From: Litchfieldella qijiaojingensis
GTDB lineage: Bacteria; Pseudomonadota; Gammaproteobacteria; Pseudomonadales; Halomonadaceae
Length of the DNA stretch: 64,000 nucleotides
Reading direction: 5' to 3'
NCBI RefSeq assembly: GCF_014651875.1
Contig: NZ_BMXS01000020.1
Coordinates: forward strand, 1-64,000
Both the position numbers and the translations under genes were made by a program. How positions within the stretch are numbered: position 1 is the first letter of the stretch; each line of letters opens with the position of its first letter. The notes beneath the pieces were generated by a model. The model was given only the letters and a program-made list of their open reading frames with translations. It did no database searches and had not been told where the DNA came from. Below are positions 9,199 through 18,146 of this stretch, one piece after another.

Positions 9199-10181
9199 CG
9201 AAGCCAATCCCTTCCCCCGAGATTCTCGCCTTCGGCGAGGCCATGACCCTGTTCATCGCTGATGCCCCAGGAGCCATGGCCGAGGTCGAACACTTCCAGC
9301 GCCGCATCGCCGGCGCCGATACCAATGTCGCCATTGGCCTCGCCCGCCTGGGCTTTCGCGTCGGCTGGCTGAGCCGTGTCGGCGACGACAGTTTCGGCAC
9401 CTACATCCGCCGTACGCTGGAAGCTGAAGGACTAGACTGCCGCCACCTGGTGGCCGACCCGGAACATCCCACCGGTCTGGTATTCAAGGAGCGCGCCGAA
9501 GGGGGCACTGATCCCCGCGTCGAGTACTTCCGCCGTGGCAGTGCCGCCAGCCATTTGTCGCCCGCCGATGCTGTCCAGGTAGATTTCACGGCCGCCCGCC
9601 ACTTGCATGCCACCGGCATTCCCCCGGCCATTTCCGCCAGTTGTCGCGAGTTGGCCTGGCATATGCTGGAACAGGCCCGGACCGCCGGCGCCAGTATTTC
9701 CTTCGATCCCAACCTGCGGCCTAGCCTGTGGGCCAGCGAAGAGGATATGCGCGAGACCTTGAACGCCATGGCCGCTCATGCCGACTGGGTGCTACCCGGG
9801 CTTGGCGAGGGCCGTCGTCTAACCGGCCTGGAGACACCCCACGACATCGCAGGCTTCTATCTGGATCGAGGCGCCAAGGCGGTGATCCTCAAGTTGGGCC
9901 CGGAAGGCAGCTACTACCGTGGTACGCTCGGCGGTCAGGAACAGAGTTTCACCGTACCGGGGTTCGAGGTCGCCGAGGTGGTGGACACCGTGGGTGCCGG
10001 CGACGGTTTCGCCGTGGGTGTGGTCAGCGCGCTGCTCGACGGACTCTCGCCGCGGGCAGCGGTACGTCGTGGCAACCTGATCGGTGCCCAGGCGGTCCAG
10101 GTCGTCGGGGACATGGAAGGCCTGCCCAGCCGCGCTCGGTTGACCGAACTGGAAGCCGTTCTGCCTAGCCTTGACGATTGA
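9195..10181 (+). CDS. PfkB-family sugar kinase, probable 2-dehydro(-3-deoxy)gluconokinase
   Basis: A 328-residue ribokinase/PfkB-fold kinase. The N-terminal GEAMTLF and GADTNVAIGLARLG motifs match KdgK/KguK-type enzymes, and the C-terminal signature VGAGDGFAVGVV supplies the catalytic aspartate D270. KdgK phosphorylates 2-keto-3-deoxygluconate; KguK phosphorylates 2-ketogluconate. The next gene is a ketogluconate-type reductase, which favours the KguK reading: 2-ketogluconate to 2-keto-6-phosphogluconate. It starts inside the lacI stop and is 23 bases ahead of the reductase. Sequence alone does not separate the two substrates. Confidence 0.82.
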   Translation: MTKPIPSPEILAFGEAMTLFIADAPGAMAEVEHFQRRIAGADTNVAIGLARLGFRVGWLSRVGDDSFGTYIRRTLEAEGLDCRHLVADPEHPTGLVFKERAEGGTDPRVEYFRRGSAASHLSPADAVQVDFTAARHLHATGIPPAISASCRELAWHMLEQARTAGASISFDPNLRPSLWASEEDMRETLNAMAAHADWVLPGLGEGRRLTGLETPHDIAGFYLDRGAKAVILKLGPEGSYYRGTLGGQEQSFTVPGFEVAEVVDTVGAGDGFAVGVVSALLDGLSPRAAVRRGNLIGAQAVQVVGDMEGLPSRARLTELEAVLPSLDD

Positions 10182-10204
10182 AAGCCCAACCATAGGAGAG
10201 TGTC

Positions 10205-11191
10205 ATGACCAAGCGTATCGTGGCGTTTAGCCGCCTCAAGGCACAGCATCTCGAACAGCTACGGCAGGAATGTCACGTCGACTACTTCGAACACCTCGAC
10301 AATACTGACGACCCGGACTTCCGAGCCGCGCTAGCGAATGCCCATGGCATGGTCGGCTCGGGTCTCAGGATCATGCCCGAATTGCTCGACGAAGCCCCAC
10401 ATCTGGAAGCCATCGCCACGATTTCGGTGGGCTACGACAATTACCCGGTCGACGAATTGACCCGTCGCGGCATCCTGTTGTGCAACACCCCCGACGTGCT
10501 TACCGAGACCACCGCCGATACCGGCTTCCTGCTGATCATGGCTGCGGCACGCCGGGCGGTGGAACTCGCCGAATTCGTCAAGCGTGGCGACTGGCAGCAA
10601 AGCATCGGCGAAGCGCAGTTCGGCAGTGACGTTCATGGCAAGACCCTGGGCATGATCGGCTTCGGCCGCATTGGCGCCGCCATCGCCCGGCGTGGCGCCT
10701 TGGGTTTCGGCATGAAGGTCCTGTACTCCAATGCCTCGCCCAAGCCGGCGCTCGAGAAAGAACTGGGCGCCAGACGCTGCGAAATGGACGAATTGCTGGC
10801 CCAGGCCGACTTCGTCTGTGTCACCGTGCCCCTTTCCGCCGAGACGGAGCACCTGATCGGCACGCGCGAGTTCAAGCTGATGAAGCCTTCGGCGATCTTC
10901 GTCAATATCGCACGCGGCAAGGTGGTCGACGAATCCGCGCTGATCGCGGCGTTAGAGTTGGGCGAGATTCACGCCGCCGGCCTCGATGTCTTCGAGCAGG
11001 AACCCCTCTCGCCGGAATCTCCCTTACCGTACATGGCCAACGTGGTGGCCCTGCCGCATATCGGCTCGGCAACCCATGAAACACGTAATGCCATGGCCCA
11101 GCGCGCGGTGGACAACATTACCCTGGCGCTCAAGGGCAAGCAGCCCATCAGTCTGGTCAATCAAGGCGCCTGGCAGCGCCGTCATCAATAA
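10205..11191 (+). CDS. 2-hydroxyacid dehydrogenase, 2-ketogluconate reductase type (GhrB/KguD/TkrA)
   Basis: A 328-residue D-isomer-specific 2-hydroxyacid dehydrogenase. The nucleotide fold is marked by GMIGFGRIGAA near residue 148, and the catalytic set is visible in NIARGKVVD (Arg), DVFEQEP (Glu) and PHIGSATHET (His). Such enzymes reduce 2-ketogluconate, hydroxypyruvate or glyoxylate; the KguD branch reduces 2-keto-6-phosphogluconate to 6-phosphogluconate. The operon order regulator-kinase-reductase supports the last role. AGGAGAG precedes the ATG. A kguT transporter and kguE epimerase are absent here, so uptake must be encoded elsewhere. Confidence 0.85.
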   Translation: MTKRIVAFSRLKAQHLEQLRQECHVDYFEHLDNTDDPDFRAALANAHGMVGSGLRIMPELLDEAPHLEAIATISVGYDNYPVDELTRRGILLCNTPDVLTETTADTGFLLIMAAARRAVELAEFVKRGDWQQSIGEAQFGSDVHGKTLGMIGFGRIGAAIARRGALGFGMKVLYSNASPKPALEKELGARRCEMDELLAQADFVCVTVPLSAETEHLIGTREFKLMKPSAIFVNIARGKVVDESALIAALELGEIHAAGLDVFEQEPLSPESPLPYMANVVALPHIGSATHETRNAMAQRAVDNITLALKGKQPISLVNQGAWQRRHQ

Positions 11192-11205
11192 AATTCGAGG
11201 TCCCC

Positions 11206-11883
11206 ATGTCATCACCGTTCTGCCTGCTTTTCGACTCCGACGGCACCCTGGTCGACAGCGAGATCCTGCTGGCCCAGGTCATGGCGGAGGTGCTGCCGCG
11301 TTTCGGGCTGCCCTTTACCGCCGAGCAGTACATGGAAGAGTTTCGTGGCGTCCGCTTTCTTACCATCGTGCTGACACTGGAAGCGCGCCACGGTGCGCTT
11401 GACGACGAGCGGCGCCGGAACCTGGAAGAACGGATGCGCAGCCGCATGGAGGAACGCATGCGCGAGGAGTTGCAGGCCATCGCCGGCATGCCCGAAGCAC
11501 TAGACGCCTTGGGTGTTCACCCGAAAGCGGTGGTCTCGAACGGCCCCGAGCGCAAGATCCGCTGCGCCATGGACAGCACCGGCCTCGCCCCCCATTTCGG
11601 CGACAACCTGTTCAGTGCCTATACGCTGGGGGTGTGGAAACCCGACCCGACGCTCTACCTCATCGCCGCCGAGGCCATGGGCCATGCCCCCGGGCGCTGC
11701 GTAGTGATCGACGATGCCGCAGTGGGTGTTGCCGCCGGGCTGGAAGCCGGCATGCAGGTTATCCACCTCAATCACTTCCCCGACACCGAAACGACACCCG
11801 AAGGCGCCATCGCCATCCATCATGCCAGAGACCTGCCGGCAGCGATCGCCCGGCTGGCACAGCAGAGTCCCATAACCGCCTAG
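11206..11883 (+). CDS. HAD-superfamily phosphatase, YieH (6-phosphogluconate phosphatase) type
   Basis: A 225-residue haloacid-dehalogenase-like hydrolase. Motif I is FDSDGTLVDSE with both aspartates, motif II lies in VVSNGPERK, and motifs III/IV are in VWKPDPTLY and CVVIDDAAVGV. The VSNGP and WKPDP wording matches E. coli YieH, which dephosphorylates 6-phosphogluconate. The gene lies 14 bases behind the ketogluconate reductase, whose proposed product is 6-phosphogluconate, so an overflow-relief role is plausible. A close paralogue is at 39874-40551. GAGG precedes the ATG. Confidence 0.83.
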   Translation: MSSPFCLLFDSDGTLVDSEILLAQVMAEVLPRFGLPFTAEQYMEEFRGVRFLTIVLTLEARHGALDDERRRNLEERMRSRMEERMREELQAIAGMPEALDALGVHPKAVVSNGPERKIRCAMDSTGLAPHFGDNLFSAYTLGVWKPDPTLYLIAAEAMGHAPGRCVVIDDAAVGVAAGLEAGMQVIHLNHFPDTETTPEGAIAIHHARDLPAAIARLAQQSPITA

Positions 11884-11909
11884 GTGATCCAAAGGCCGGC
11901 TAGCTAGGC

Positions 11910-12086
11910 TCACTTTTCGTCTTGCAGGGCCTTCCAATTACCGGGATAGAGAGCATAACCGAACAGGGCATGGCCGCCGTAGACCAGTTCCGTGCCCTCG
12001 GGAATCCACAGCATCTGGCCCGGTGTCACGCGATGGGCCTCGCCGGCGGCGGTGACCTCGAGCTGCTTTCCGAGTTGAACATGGGG
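11910..12086 (-). pseudogene. C-terminal remnant of a cupin (EutQ-like) protein
   Basis: The last 50 or so codons of a cupin-fold protein, reading through TPGQMLWIPEGTELVYGG to a natural stop at 11910. The frame loses similarity upstream of about 12086, where plus-strand transporter remnants begin. There is no start codon with a ribosome site. The WIPEGTE wording resembles the end of EutQ-type cupins. This is one half of a fused scar with the BCCT fragment. Confidence 0.6.
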
Positions 12087-12523
12087 ATGGCGTTCTTGCT
12101 GTTCCTGTTCGTTCTGCTCGCCGGCGCCACGGCCGACATCTTTACCACCTTCTTCACGGGACTGACCAGTTACATCGTCAATCTTCCGGCACTTTCCAAC
12201 TGGATAGGCCGTGAGGATACAGGTTACTTTCACGGCTGGACGACCTGGTTGGCATCGTGCTGGTGCTGGTGTTCTTCGTGACCTCCTCGGACTCCGGGTC
12301 ACTGGTCGTCGATACCATCTGTGCCGGCGGCAAGGTCGATGCCCCCATGGTGCAACGGGTGTTCTGGTGCAGTTTCGAGGGTCTGATCGCCATCGCCCTG
12401 CCGCTCGGTGGCGGCCTGGCATCGCTACAGGCACTGGCTATCAGCACCGGCTTCCCCTTCGAGATAGTCACCGTGGCCATGTGCTACTGCATATACCAGG
12501 GTCTACGTACGGAGCCGGTCTGA
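12075..12523 (+). pseudogene. Degraded BCCT-family (choline/betaine) transporter
   Basis: Two pieces of a betaine/choline/carnitine transporter in different frames. The first (about 12075-12240) has GMAFLLFLFVLL and an FHGWTTW segment. The second (about 12238-12523) has VFFVTSSDSGSLVVDT, the near-invariant late BCCT motif, and the usual C-terminal CYCIYQGLR. Roughly a hundred or more residues that separate these motifs in intact BCCT proteins are missing, and the join is out of frame. The N-terminal half is also absent. BCCT carriers import osmoprotectants in halophiles; this copy is dead. Confidence 0.8.
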
Positions 12524-12600
12524 GTAGAGTAGCCGCTAATCCACCGGGTCGAAGCTGAACCGACCTCCTATAGTCGAGACAGTTCATTCAGGTGGAGATC

Positions 12601-12640
12601 AAGGCCTGACTCCCGTAGTGTTCGGGGCTCAGGCCTTTTT
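12601..12640 (+). terminator. Hairpin terminator
   Basis: A 9-bp stem AAGGCCTGA/TCAGGCCTT (12601-12609 with 12629-12637) followed by further T residues. It probably belonged to the BCCT gene that is now a pseudogene. Confidence 0.75.
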
Positions 12641-12696
12641 CGCATGCAGCTACACCAACTGATCTGCCGGGGATGATCATGCGCGACAGGACTGAC

Positions 12697-14646
12697 TCAG
12701 CCGAATAGCCAGGGATCGATCAGTCCGCTTGGGTAGGTCAGGGTCAGGAACTCGGCCATGCCGACCAGAAAGGCCGTGACCCCCAGGGCCATACCTGCAG
12801 CAACCCAGGGCTTGAGACGTGCAATGACCAGCAGGAAGACGAGGCAAAACAGCGTCGCCGCGGTGATGAAGCCGAGCAACAACATGGCGGCCACCAGCGC
12901 GAAGAAGCCCACCAGCCAGAGGCCCTGCAGACCGATGGCCTGATGCTGCCACTGGGGGCGACGTGTCAGGCAGCGCGCGACCTCCAGTAGGCAGGAAACG
13001 GCGAGGATCGCGATAGCCAGCCGGGGCATGATGCCTCCGATCAAGGACAGGTCGGCGACATCCATCCAGGCAAAGGCGGCGGTGCCGAGCAGCGCGACGA
13101 AGAGCACCACGTCGATGGCGCCCAGGGTGGGGGGCTCGGCACGAGCCGTCGACGCAGCTCCTACCGAAGAGGCCTGGCGACGCTTGATGCACAGTGAACG
13201 CAGCATGGGAATGAAGAGGGCCGCGAGGATAAGGGCACCGATGATCAACACGCCGGGACGCAGGAAGGCGTCCGTGCCCTGGAACTGTACCGCCTGGTAG
13301 AAGTAGGACTCGGCACCCGGGGCCAGTACGAAGCCGATCAGGAATGCTGGGCGTGACCAGTTCGCCTGCTTGAACAGTACCCCCAGGATGCCGACCGCCC
13401 CCAAGGCGAGCAGGTCCCCCGTGGCGCGCGTGGCCTGGAAGGCGGCAAACATGATCAGCACGGTGATCAGCGGGGCCAGGATGACAAAGGGCACTCGGGT
13501 CAGGCTGGCTACCGGGCGGGCGAGCACCAGGCACAGCGCGGCCCCCAGGATGTTGGCCAGGGCCAGCGACCAGATGATGGTGTAGGTCAGGTCAAGGTGG
13601 GTCTCGATCATGCCGACGCCGGGCTGGAGACCGAGCAGTAGCAAGCCTCCCAGGAACACCGCGGCCGTGCCCGAGCCGGGGACGCCGAACAGCAGGGTCG
13701 GGACCATGGCACCGCAGGCGCAGGCATTGTTGGCGGACTCCGGGGCGATCACCCCGCGGATATCTCCCTTGCCAAACTCGGATTTGTCCCTGGCACTTTG
13801 CACCGCATGGCCGTAGGTGATCCAGTCGACCACGGAGCCGGCCAGACCGGGGATGGTGCCAACCAGGCTACCGATACCGGCACAGCGGGCAACGAGCCCA
13901 CGCTGTTGGCCGACATCCCGGATACCTTGCCGCCAACCCTCACCAAGCTTGCAGGGTTCACTGGCAATCGCGCCGCGCTTGACCAGCAGGTCGATGATTT
14001 CCGGTAGTGCAAAGATTCCCAGGCCGACCACTACCAGAGGCAGGCCGTCATAGAGATAGTTCAACCCGAAGTTCATGCGGAATTCGCCGGTGGCCGGCGC
14101 CATGCCGATGGCCCCCACCAGCAGGCCAAGGCCACAGGCGGCCAGCCCCTTGAACAGGTCGCGGCCCGAGAGCACTGCCACCATCGACAGGCCGAGCAGT
14201 GTCAGCATGAACAGCTCGGAGGAGGAAAAGGATAGTACCAGGGGGCGGGCGATCAGGATGAAGCCGGTCAGGACAATGGCACCAATCAGGCCCCCGATCA
14301 TCGACGACAGGAAGGCACTGGACAATGCCCGTGCCGCCTGGCCGCGCTTGGCCAGGGAAAAACCATCGATCACCGTCGCCTGGGAGGCACTGGAGCCGGG
14401 AATGCCCAATAGCACCGAGGCGAAGGTGTCGCCGGTGGGAATCACGGCGACAAGACCCATCAACATGCCCAGGGCGACAGTGGGCTCCATGCCATACAGG
14501 AAAGGCAGCAACAATGACATCCCGGCAATGCCACCCAGGCCGGGTATGATACCGACGACCAGACCAACCAGTACCCCCAACATCATGTAGAGCAGGTGGG
14601 ACACGGTGAAGAGCTGTCCCAGGCTGGAGAAAAGGATATCGAACAT
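12697..14646 (-). CDS. TTT transporter permease, TctA-TctB fusion
   Basis: A 649-residue inner-membrane protein. Residues 1 to about 490 are a complete large permease (TctA): the first signature GLVVGIIPGLGG is near residue 28, ending with the region FIPMLRSLCI. After a polar linker (about 490-510) the last 140 residues form four hydrophobic segments typical of the small subunit TctB. The two subunits are separate genes in most systems, and in the second TTT operon of this window (45586-47578). The substrate is a carboxylate delivered by the TctC gene upstream. PrpF next door suggests a C6 tricarboxylate such as an aconitate. Confidence 0.88.
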   Translation of the reverse strand: MFDILFSSLGQLFTVSHLLYMMLGVLVGLVVGIIPGLGGIAGMSLLLPFLYGMEPTVALGMLMGLVAVIPTGDTFASVLLGIPGSSASQATVIDGFSLAKRGQAARALSSAFLSSMIGGLIGAIVLTGFILIARPLVLSFSSSELFMLTLLGLSMVAVLSGRDLFKGLAACGLGLLVGAIGMAPATGEFRMNFGLNYLYDGLPLVVVGLGIFALPEIIDLLVKRGAIASEPCKLGEGWRQGIRDVGQQRGLVARCAGIGSLVGTIPGLAGSVVDWITYGHAVQSARDKSEFGKGDIRGVIAPESANNACACGAMVPTLLFGVPGSGTAAVFLGGLLLLGLQPGVGMIETHLDLTYTIIWSLALANILGAALCLVLARPVASLTRVPFVILAPLITVLIMFAAFQATRATGDLLALGAVGILGVLFKQANWSRPAFLIGFVLAPGAESYFYQAVQFQGTDAFLRPGVLIIGALILAALFIPMLRSLCIKRRQASSVGAASTARAEPPTLGAIDVVLFVALLGTAAFAWMDVADLSLIGGIMPRLAIAILAVSCLLEVARCLTRRPQWQHQAIGLQGLWLVGFFALVAAMLLLGFITAATLFCLVFLLVIARLKPWVAAGMALGVTAFLVGMAEFLTLTYPSGLIDPWLFG

Positions 14647-14730
14647 GGAGTGAGGCTCTCGTGTTGTGTAGGAGAGTGGAGCCTGGGGACCACCAGCCTT
14701 TGCGGGTACCGGCGGAACCCCTACGTGGTG

Positions 14731-15849
14731 TCAAATCTCGGCGCCGTGCTCCGATTTCAGCCAATCGGCGAGCCATTCACGCGTAGCATCATCGATGGAC
14801 ATGGCGTCATCGAGGTGCCGCTGGACGGTGTCTCCTATGACCGGCGTATAGGGGCCTAACTGTGCAGCGGCTTCCTGCTTGAACTGCTCGGTATCGATGA
14901 AGTCGCGGGCCGCTTGACGGTAAGTGTCGATCAGGGCTTGAGGGGTATCCTTGGGCACCATGATCAGCTTCTGAAGGGCATAGCCGGAGGCGAAGAATTT
15001 ACGAAATGCCTCATAGGCATTGCCCGATGGTGCCTCGCCGTTGAGTTCCTGATAGACCTCGTTGAAGGTCGGCAAATCGGGGAAGGCCGGGTCGCGGACA
15101 ATCTTCCCTTCATCGTTCAGGACCCCGAGCGAGAACAGTGGCACGGCCTTGCCGGCTTCTACCAACGGCGTCACGTTACTCAGGTAGGCGGAAGTGGTCT
15201 GGAAGTCGATGTCGGCTTCGCCGCGCTCGAACGCCAAGCGGCCCTCTCCCCGGCTACGCATGCCAAAGACGGCCTGTACGTCGGCGCCCAGCATGTCCAG
15301 GGCGATCAACACCGGCAGTTCGACACCGGTCGGGTTCTGTGCTGCCAGTTTGACCGGTTGTGCCAGCATGGCCTCGAGGGCCGTCTCGGCATTTTCTCCC
15401 AGATTGGGTTGGGCATAGACGACACCCCCCGTGGGTGTGGCCAGGATCGGAGTCCACTCACTGTAGTCATAACGTACGCGGGGGTCATCGAGCATAGCGG
15501 GATACTGGGTCGAGGCCGACGTACCCAGCCAGTCGCTACCGTCCGATTTGGCGCGTACGGCGAACAGGTTGGCACCGTTGATGGAGCCACCTCCGGGAAC
15601 GTTGTCGATCATGATGGTCGGCTCTCCTGGCAGCTGCTTGCTGAGCCAGGGCGAGAAGAAGCGTGCCCACACATCGGTGCCTCCACCGACACCAAAGGGG
15701 ATGGTCCACTTGATGTTACCGGGCACCTCGGCGTCCTGGGCCTGGGCGGAGACCGTCAGGCTCAGCCCGAAGATCGCAAGCCCAACCAAAGCGGCCCTCT
15801 TGAGCCGTCCGAGCGCGAGAGTAGAAGTCGCAGTCTTTTTGATCATCAT
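14731..15849 (-). CDS. TTT transporter periplasmic substrate-binding protein (TctC/Bug family)
   Basis: A 372-residue binding receptor with a signal peptide (positive N-terminus, hydrophobic core, cleavage near SAQAQDAEV at about residue 38). The Bug-family fold shows in IPFGVGGGTDVWARF and the NVPGGGSINGANLF loop that contacts the ligand carboxylate. Two ATGs stand in tandem, with AGGAGA upstream. It lies 84 bases before the TctAB fusion and behind prpF in the same operon. The residues do not let me name the ligand. It is longer than the second TctC in the window (331 residues) and only distantly similar. Confidence 0.9.
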   Translation of the reverse strand: MMIKKTATSTLALGRLKRAALVGLAIFGLSLTVSAQAQDAEVPGNIKWTIPFGVGGGTDVWARFFSPWLSKQLPGEPTIMIDNVPGGGSINGANLFAVRAKSDGSDWLGTSASTQYPAMLDDPRVRYDYSEWTPILATPTGGVVYAQPNLGENAETALEAMLAQPVKLAAQNPTGVELPVLIALDMLGADVQAVFGMRSRGEGRLAFERGEADIDFQTTSAYLSNVTPLVEAGKAVPLFSLGVLNDEGKIVRDPAFPDLPTFNEVYQELNGEAPSGNAYEAFRKFFASGYALQKLIMVPKDTPQALIDTYRQAARDFIDTEQFKQEAAAQLGPYTPVIGDTVQRHLDDAMSIDDATREWLADWLKSEHGAEI

Positions 15850-15913
15850 GGCATTTCTCCTGGCGTGTTGTCGTTGTCATGGTTGGTGGTGAGGGCCCAG
15901 TAGATACGAGGAC

Positions 15914-17041
15914 TCAGCTGGCCTTTGAAGTCAGCATATCCGGACTGGGTGTGGAAGGAAGCGAGTAGAAAATGGTCCCACTCATGATCTTCCTGGCGGT
16001 GCGGATGAGGGAAACACGGGCAATATCGCAGGGATCCCCGTTGCGGTGTTCGACGTCCAGATCGATGACACCAGAAGGGTGTTCCAGACTCACCTGCGAC
16101 AGCTGACCACCAGCCTTAAGTTTCCCCGCCCCGATGGCTATCCGATTTGCCACGGTGCCAGGGACACTGACCGCCGTAGCGACCGCAATGGCCCCCGTGA
16201 CGGCGATGGCCTTGTGACAGCGATGAGGCACGAAGTAGCGGGTGCACAACGTTTGGGCCTCGTCTCGCGGCGAGGAAACCAGTACAGGCTTGGGCAATAC
16301 ACTCTCGCTGACATCGCCCAGCCCCATACGTAACCCGGCCTGGCGTCGAATCAACTCAAGACGCTCCAGCATGGCGGGATGATCGTCCAGTTCCGCGGGT
16401 GACTCCCGGCCGCTGAGGCCGAGATCAGCGGCGTTGATCATCATGATGGGGGTTGCGGCATCGAGGCATGTGACCTCGATGCCATCGATCGTGTCGCTGG
16501 CCTCCCCGGTCGGTAGCAGTGCGCCGGTCTTGGTCCCGACGATATCCAGAAAACTGAGCTGAATACCGAGGGCGCTTCCCGGCACACCACTGATGCGGGT
16601 GTCGCCCTCATAGCTGATTTGGCATCCGGGGGTTGGCACATGGCATTCGATCAGGCGCTGCGTGTTCAGGTTGCGAACTCGCACGATGGTCTTGCCATCC
16701 TGAGGTTCCACCAGTCCCGTCTCGATCGCATAAGGGCCAACCGCAGACAGCATGTTGCCGCAATTCGGATTGAAGTCGACGCGCCGGTTGAGAACGTCGA
16801 CTTGGGCAAACAGGTAGTCGACATCGGCCTCCGGGTGGGACGAGCGCTCCACGATGGCGACCTTGCTTGTGAGAGGGTCGCCCCCGCCGATGCCATCGAT
16901 TTGCAAGGCATGACCCGAGCCCATGAGGCTGAGCAGTATCTCGGCTTGTTCTTCCTGCTGGGAAGGGAGATCGCTCATACGCAGGAACGGCCCTCGGGAG
17001 GTACCACCACGCATGATCATGCAAGGAATGCTGTTCATCAT
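15914..17041 (-). CDS. PrpF-family protein (aconitate isomerase / 4-oxalomesaconate tautomerase type)
   Basis: A 375-residue member of the PrpF/diaminopimelate-epimerase-like fold. The start PCMIMRGGTSRG is the family signature, and the NPNCGNMLSAVGP block near residue 92 carries the conserved cysteine region. Known members isomerise 2-methylaconitate (PrpF) or tautomerise 4-oxalomesaconate (GalD); the N-terminus is close to GalD. No methylcitrate genes and no gallate genes surround it. The partner is a TTT carrier, so the substrate is probably an imported aconitate-like acid. It is divergent from a LysR gene, the likely regulator. Confidence 0.85.
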   Translation of the reverse strand: MMNSIPCMIMRGGTSRGPFLRMSDLPSQQEEQAEILLSLMGSGHALQIDGIGGGDPLTSKVAIVERSSHPEADVDYLFAQVDVLNRRVDFNPNCGNMLSAVGPYAIETGLVEPQDGKTIVRVRNLNTQRLIECHVPTPGCQISYEGDTRISGVPGSALGIQLSFLDIVGTKTGALLPTGEASDTIDGIEVTCLDAATPIMMINAADLGLSGRESPAELDDHPAMLERLELIRRQAGLRMGLGDVSESVLPKPVLVSSPRDEAQTLCTRYFVPHRCHKAIAVTGAIAVATAVSVPGTVANRIAIGAGKLKAGGQLSQVSLEHPSGVIDLDVEHRNGDPCDIARVSLIRTARKIMSGTIFYSLPSTPSPDMLTSKAS

Positions 17042-17109
17042 CGTTTTGCCATTCCACGTTGGGAGATCGTGGTGACAGCATGTCAGTGCTTTTTTGATGT
17101 CTCAAATGC

Positions 17110-17121
17110 AAATATATATTT
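17110..17121. promoter_or_regulatory. AT-rich palindrome between prpF and the lysR-type gene
   Basis: AAATATATATTT is a perfect 12-bp palindrome in an unusually AT-rich stretch between divergent genes, where a LysR-type protein would bind. No clear T-N11-A box could be fixed. Confidence 0.3.
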
Positions 17122-17191
17122 CAATTAATGTGTAAAGTGGATTAATGTGCTAGTGTTATTGATATTCCTTGTTTGATGCAAGAATGCTGGC

Positions 17192-18145
17192 ATGTTGCAT
17201 AGACTCGAGTTCCTTGATCTTCAGGCATTTATCCAGGTTGCAGAGTTGGGCACGTTCCATGAAGCGGCGCAGCGCCTGCATTTATCCCAACCTGCTTTGA
17301 CGCGCCGAATCCAGAAACTGGAAGAGTTACTGGAAGTGGAACTGCTGGAACGCACCACTCGTCGAACCCGCCTGACACCGATCGGAGCGGACTTCCTGCC
17401 TCGCGCACGACGCATGATCGAGGAGTACGAATCGTCGATCTTGGGCATCCGTGAGCTGGCCACACACCAGAAGGGCACGGTCACCATCGCCTGTATACCC
17501 ACCGCGGCCTTCTATTTCCTGCCGAGTGTGATCCGTGGCTTCAGCGAGGCATGGCCGGGGATCCGCATCAGGATCCTCGATGTGAGTGCCAAGGAAGGTC
17601 TGGAAAGGGTGATCAGCGGCGAGGCCGATTTTGGTATCAACATGTTCAGCACACAGAGTCCGGAAGTCTCATTCACGCCTCTGTTGAGAGACCCCTTTGT
17701 CCTGGCGCTACGTTCCGACCATCCTCTCGCGGATAAAGAACGCATCGAATGGTCAGATCTTGAACAGGTTAGGTTGATCACCGTGAGTCGAGACAGTGGC
17801 AATCGCACCCTACTGGACAATACGCTTTCTGCCGAAGGCATCCGCCTGAACAGCTTCTACGAAGTCCAGCACCTTTCCACCTCACTTGGCTTGGTCGAAT
17901 CCGGGTTAGGCGTGGCGATCTTGCCCAGGATGACGATGCCCGGCCCGGACCATGACACGCTCTGCTCACGTGAGCTTCCCGAACCCCGCATTCAGCGCAC
18001 CATCGGTCTGGTCAGGAGCAGTTCGCACAGTATCTCCAGCACCGCCCAGTTGTTTATCGATATGCTTCTCGAGCATTGGGGGAGTTCACATGTAGCGCAT
18101 GCGACAACGATGCCGGCTCGGGAGGCGCCTCGAAGGCGGCGGTGA
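17192..18145 (+). CDS. LysR-family transcriptional regulator (divergent from prpF-tctC-tctAB)
   Basis: A 317-residue LysR-type regulator. The winged helix-turn-helix is at residues 10-68 (FHEAAQRLHLSQPALTRRIQKLE), followed by the linker helix and a two-lobe effector domain (GTVTIACIPTAAFYFLP near residue 95). The gene is divergently arranged from prpF with 150 bases between, the classic layout for LysR control of the opposite operon. The C-terminal tail is Arg-rich (EAPRRRR) and runs up to an adjacent pseudogene, so the last residues may have been acquired by read-through after a deletion. Confidence 0.9.
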   Translation: MLHRLEFLDLQAFIQVAELGTFHEAAQRLHLSQPALTRRIQKLEELLEVELLERTTRRTRLTPIGADFLPRARRMIEEYESSILGIRELATHQKGTVTIACIPTAAFYFLPSVIRGFSEAWPGIRIRILDVSAKEGLERVISGEADFGINMFSTQSPEVSFTPLLRDPFVLALRSDHPLADKERIEWSDLEQVRLITVSRDSGNRTLLDNTLSAEGIRLNSFYEVQHLSTSLGLVESGLGVAILPRMTMPGPDHDTLCSRELPEPRIQRTIGLVRSSSHSISSTAQLFIDMLLEHWGSSHVAHATTMPAREAPRRRR

Positions 18146-18146
18146 C

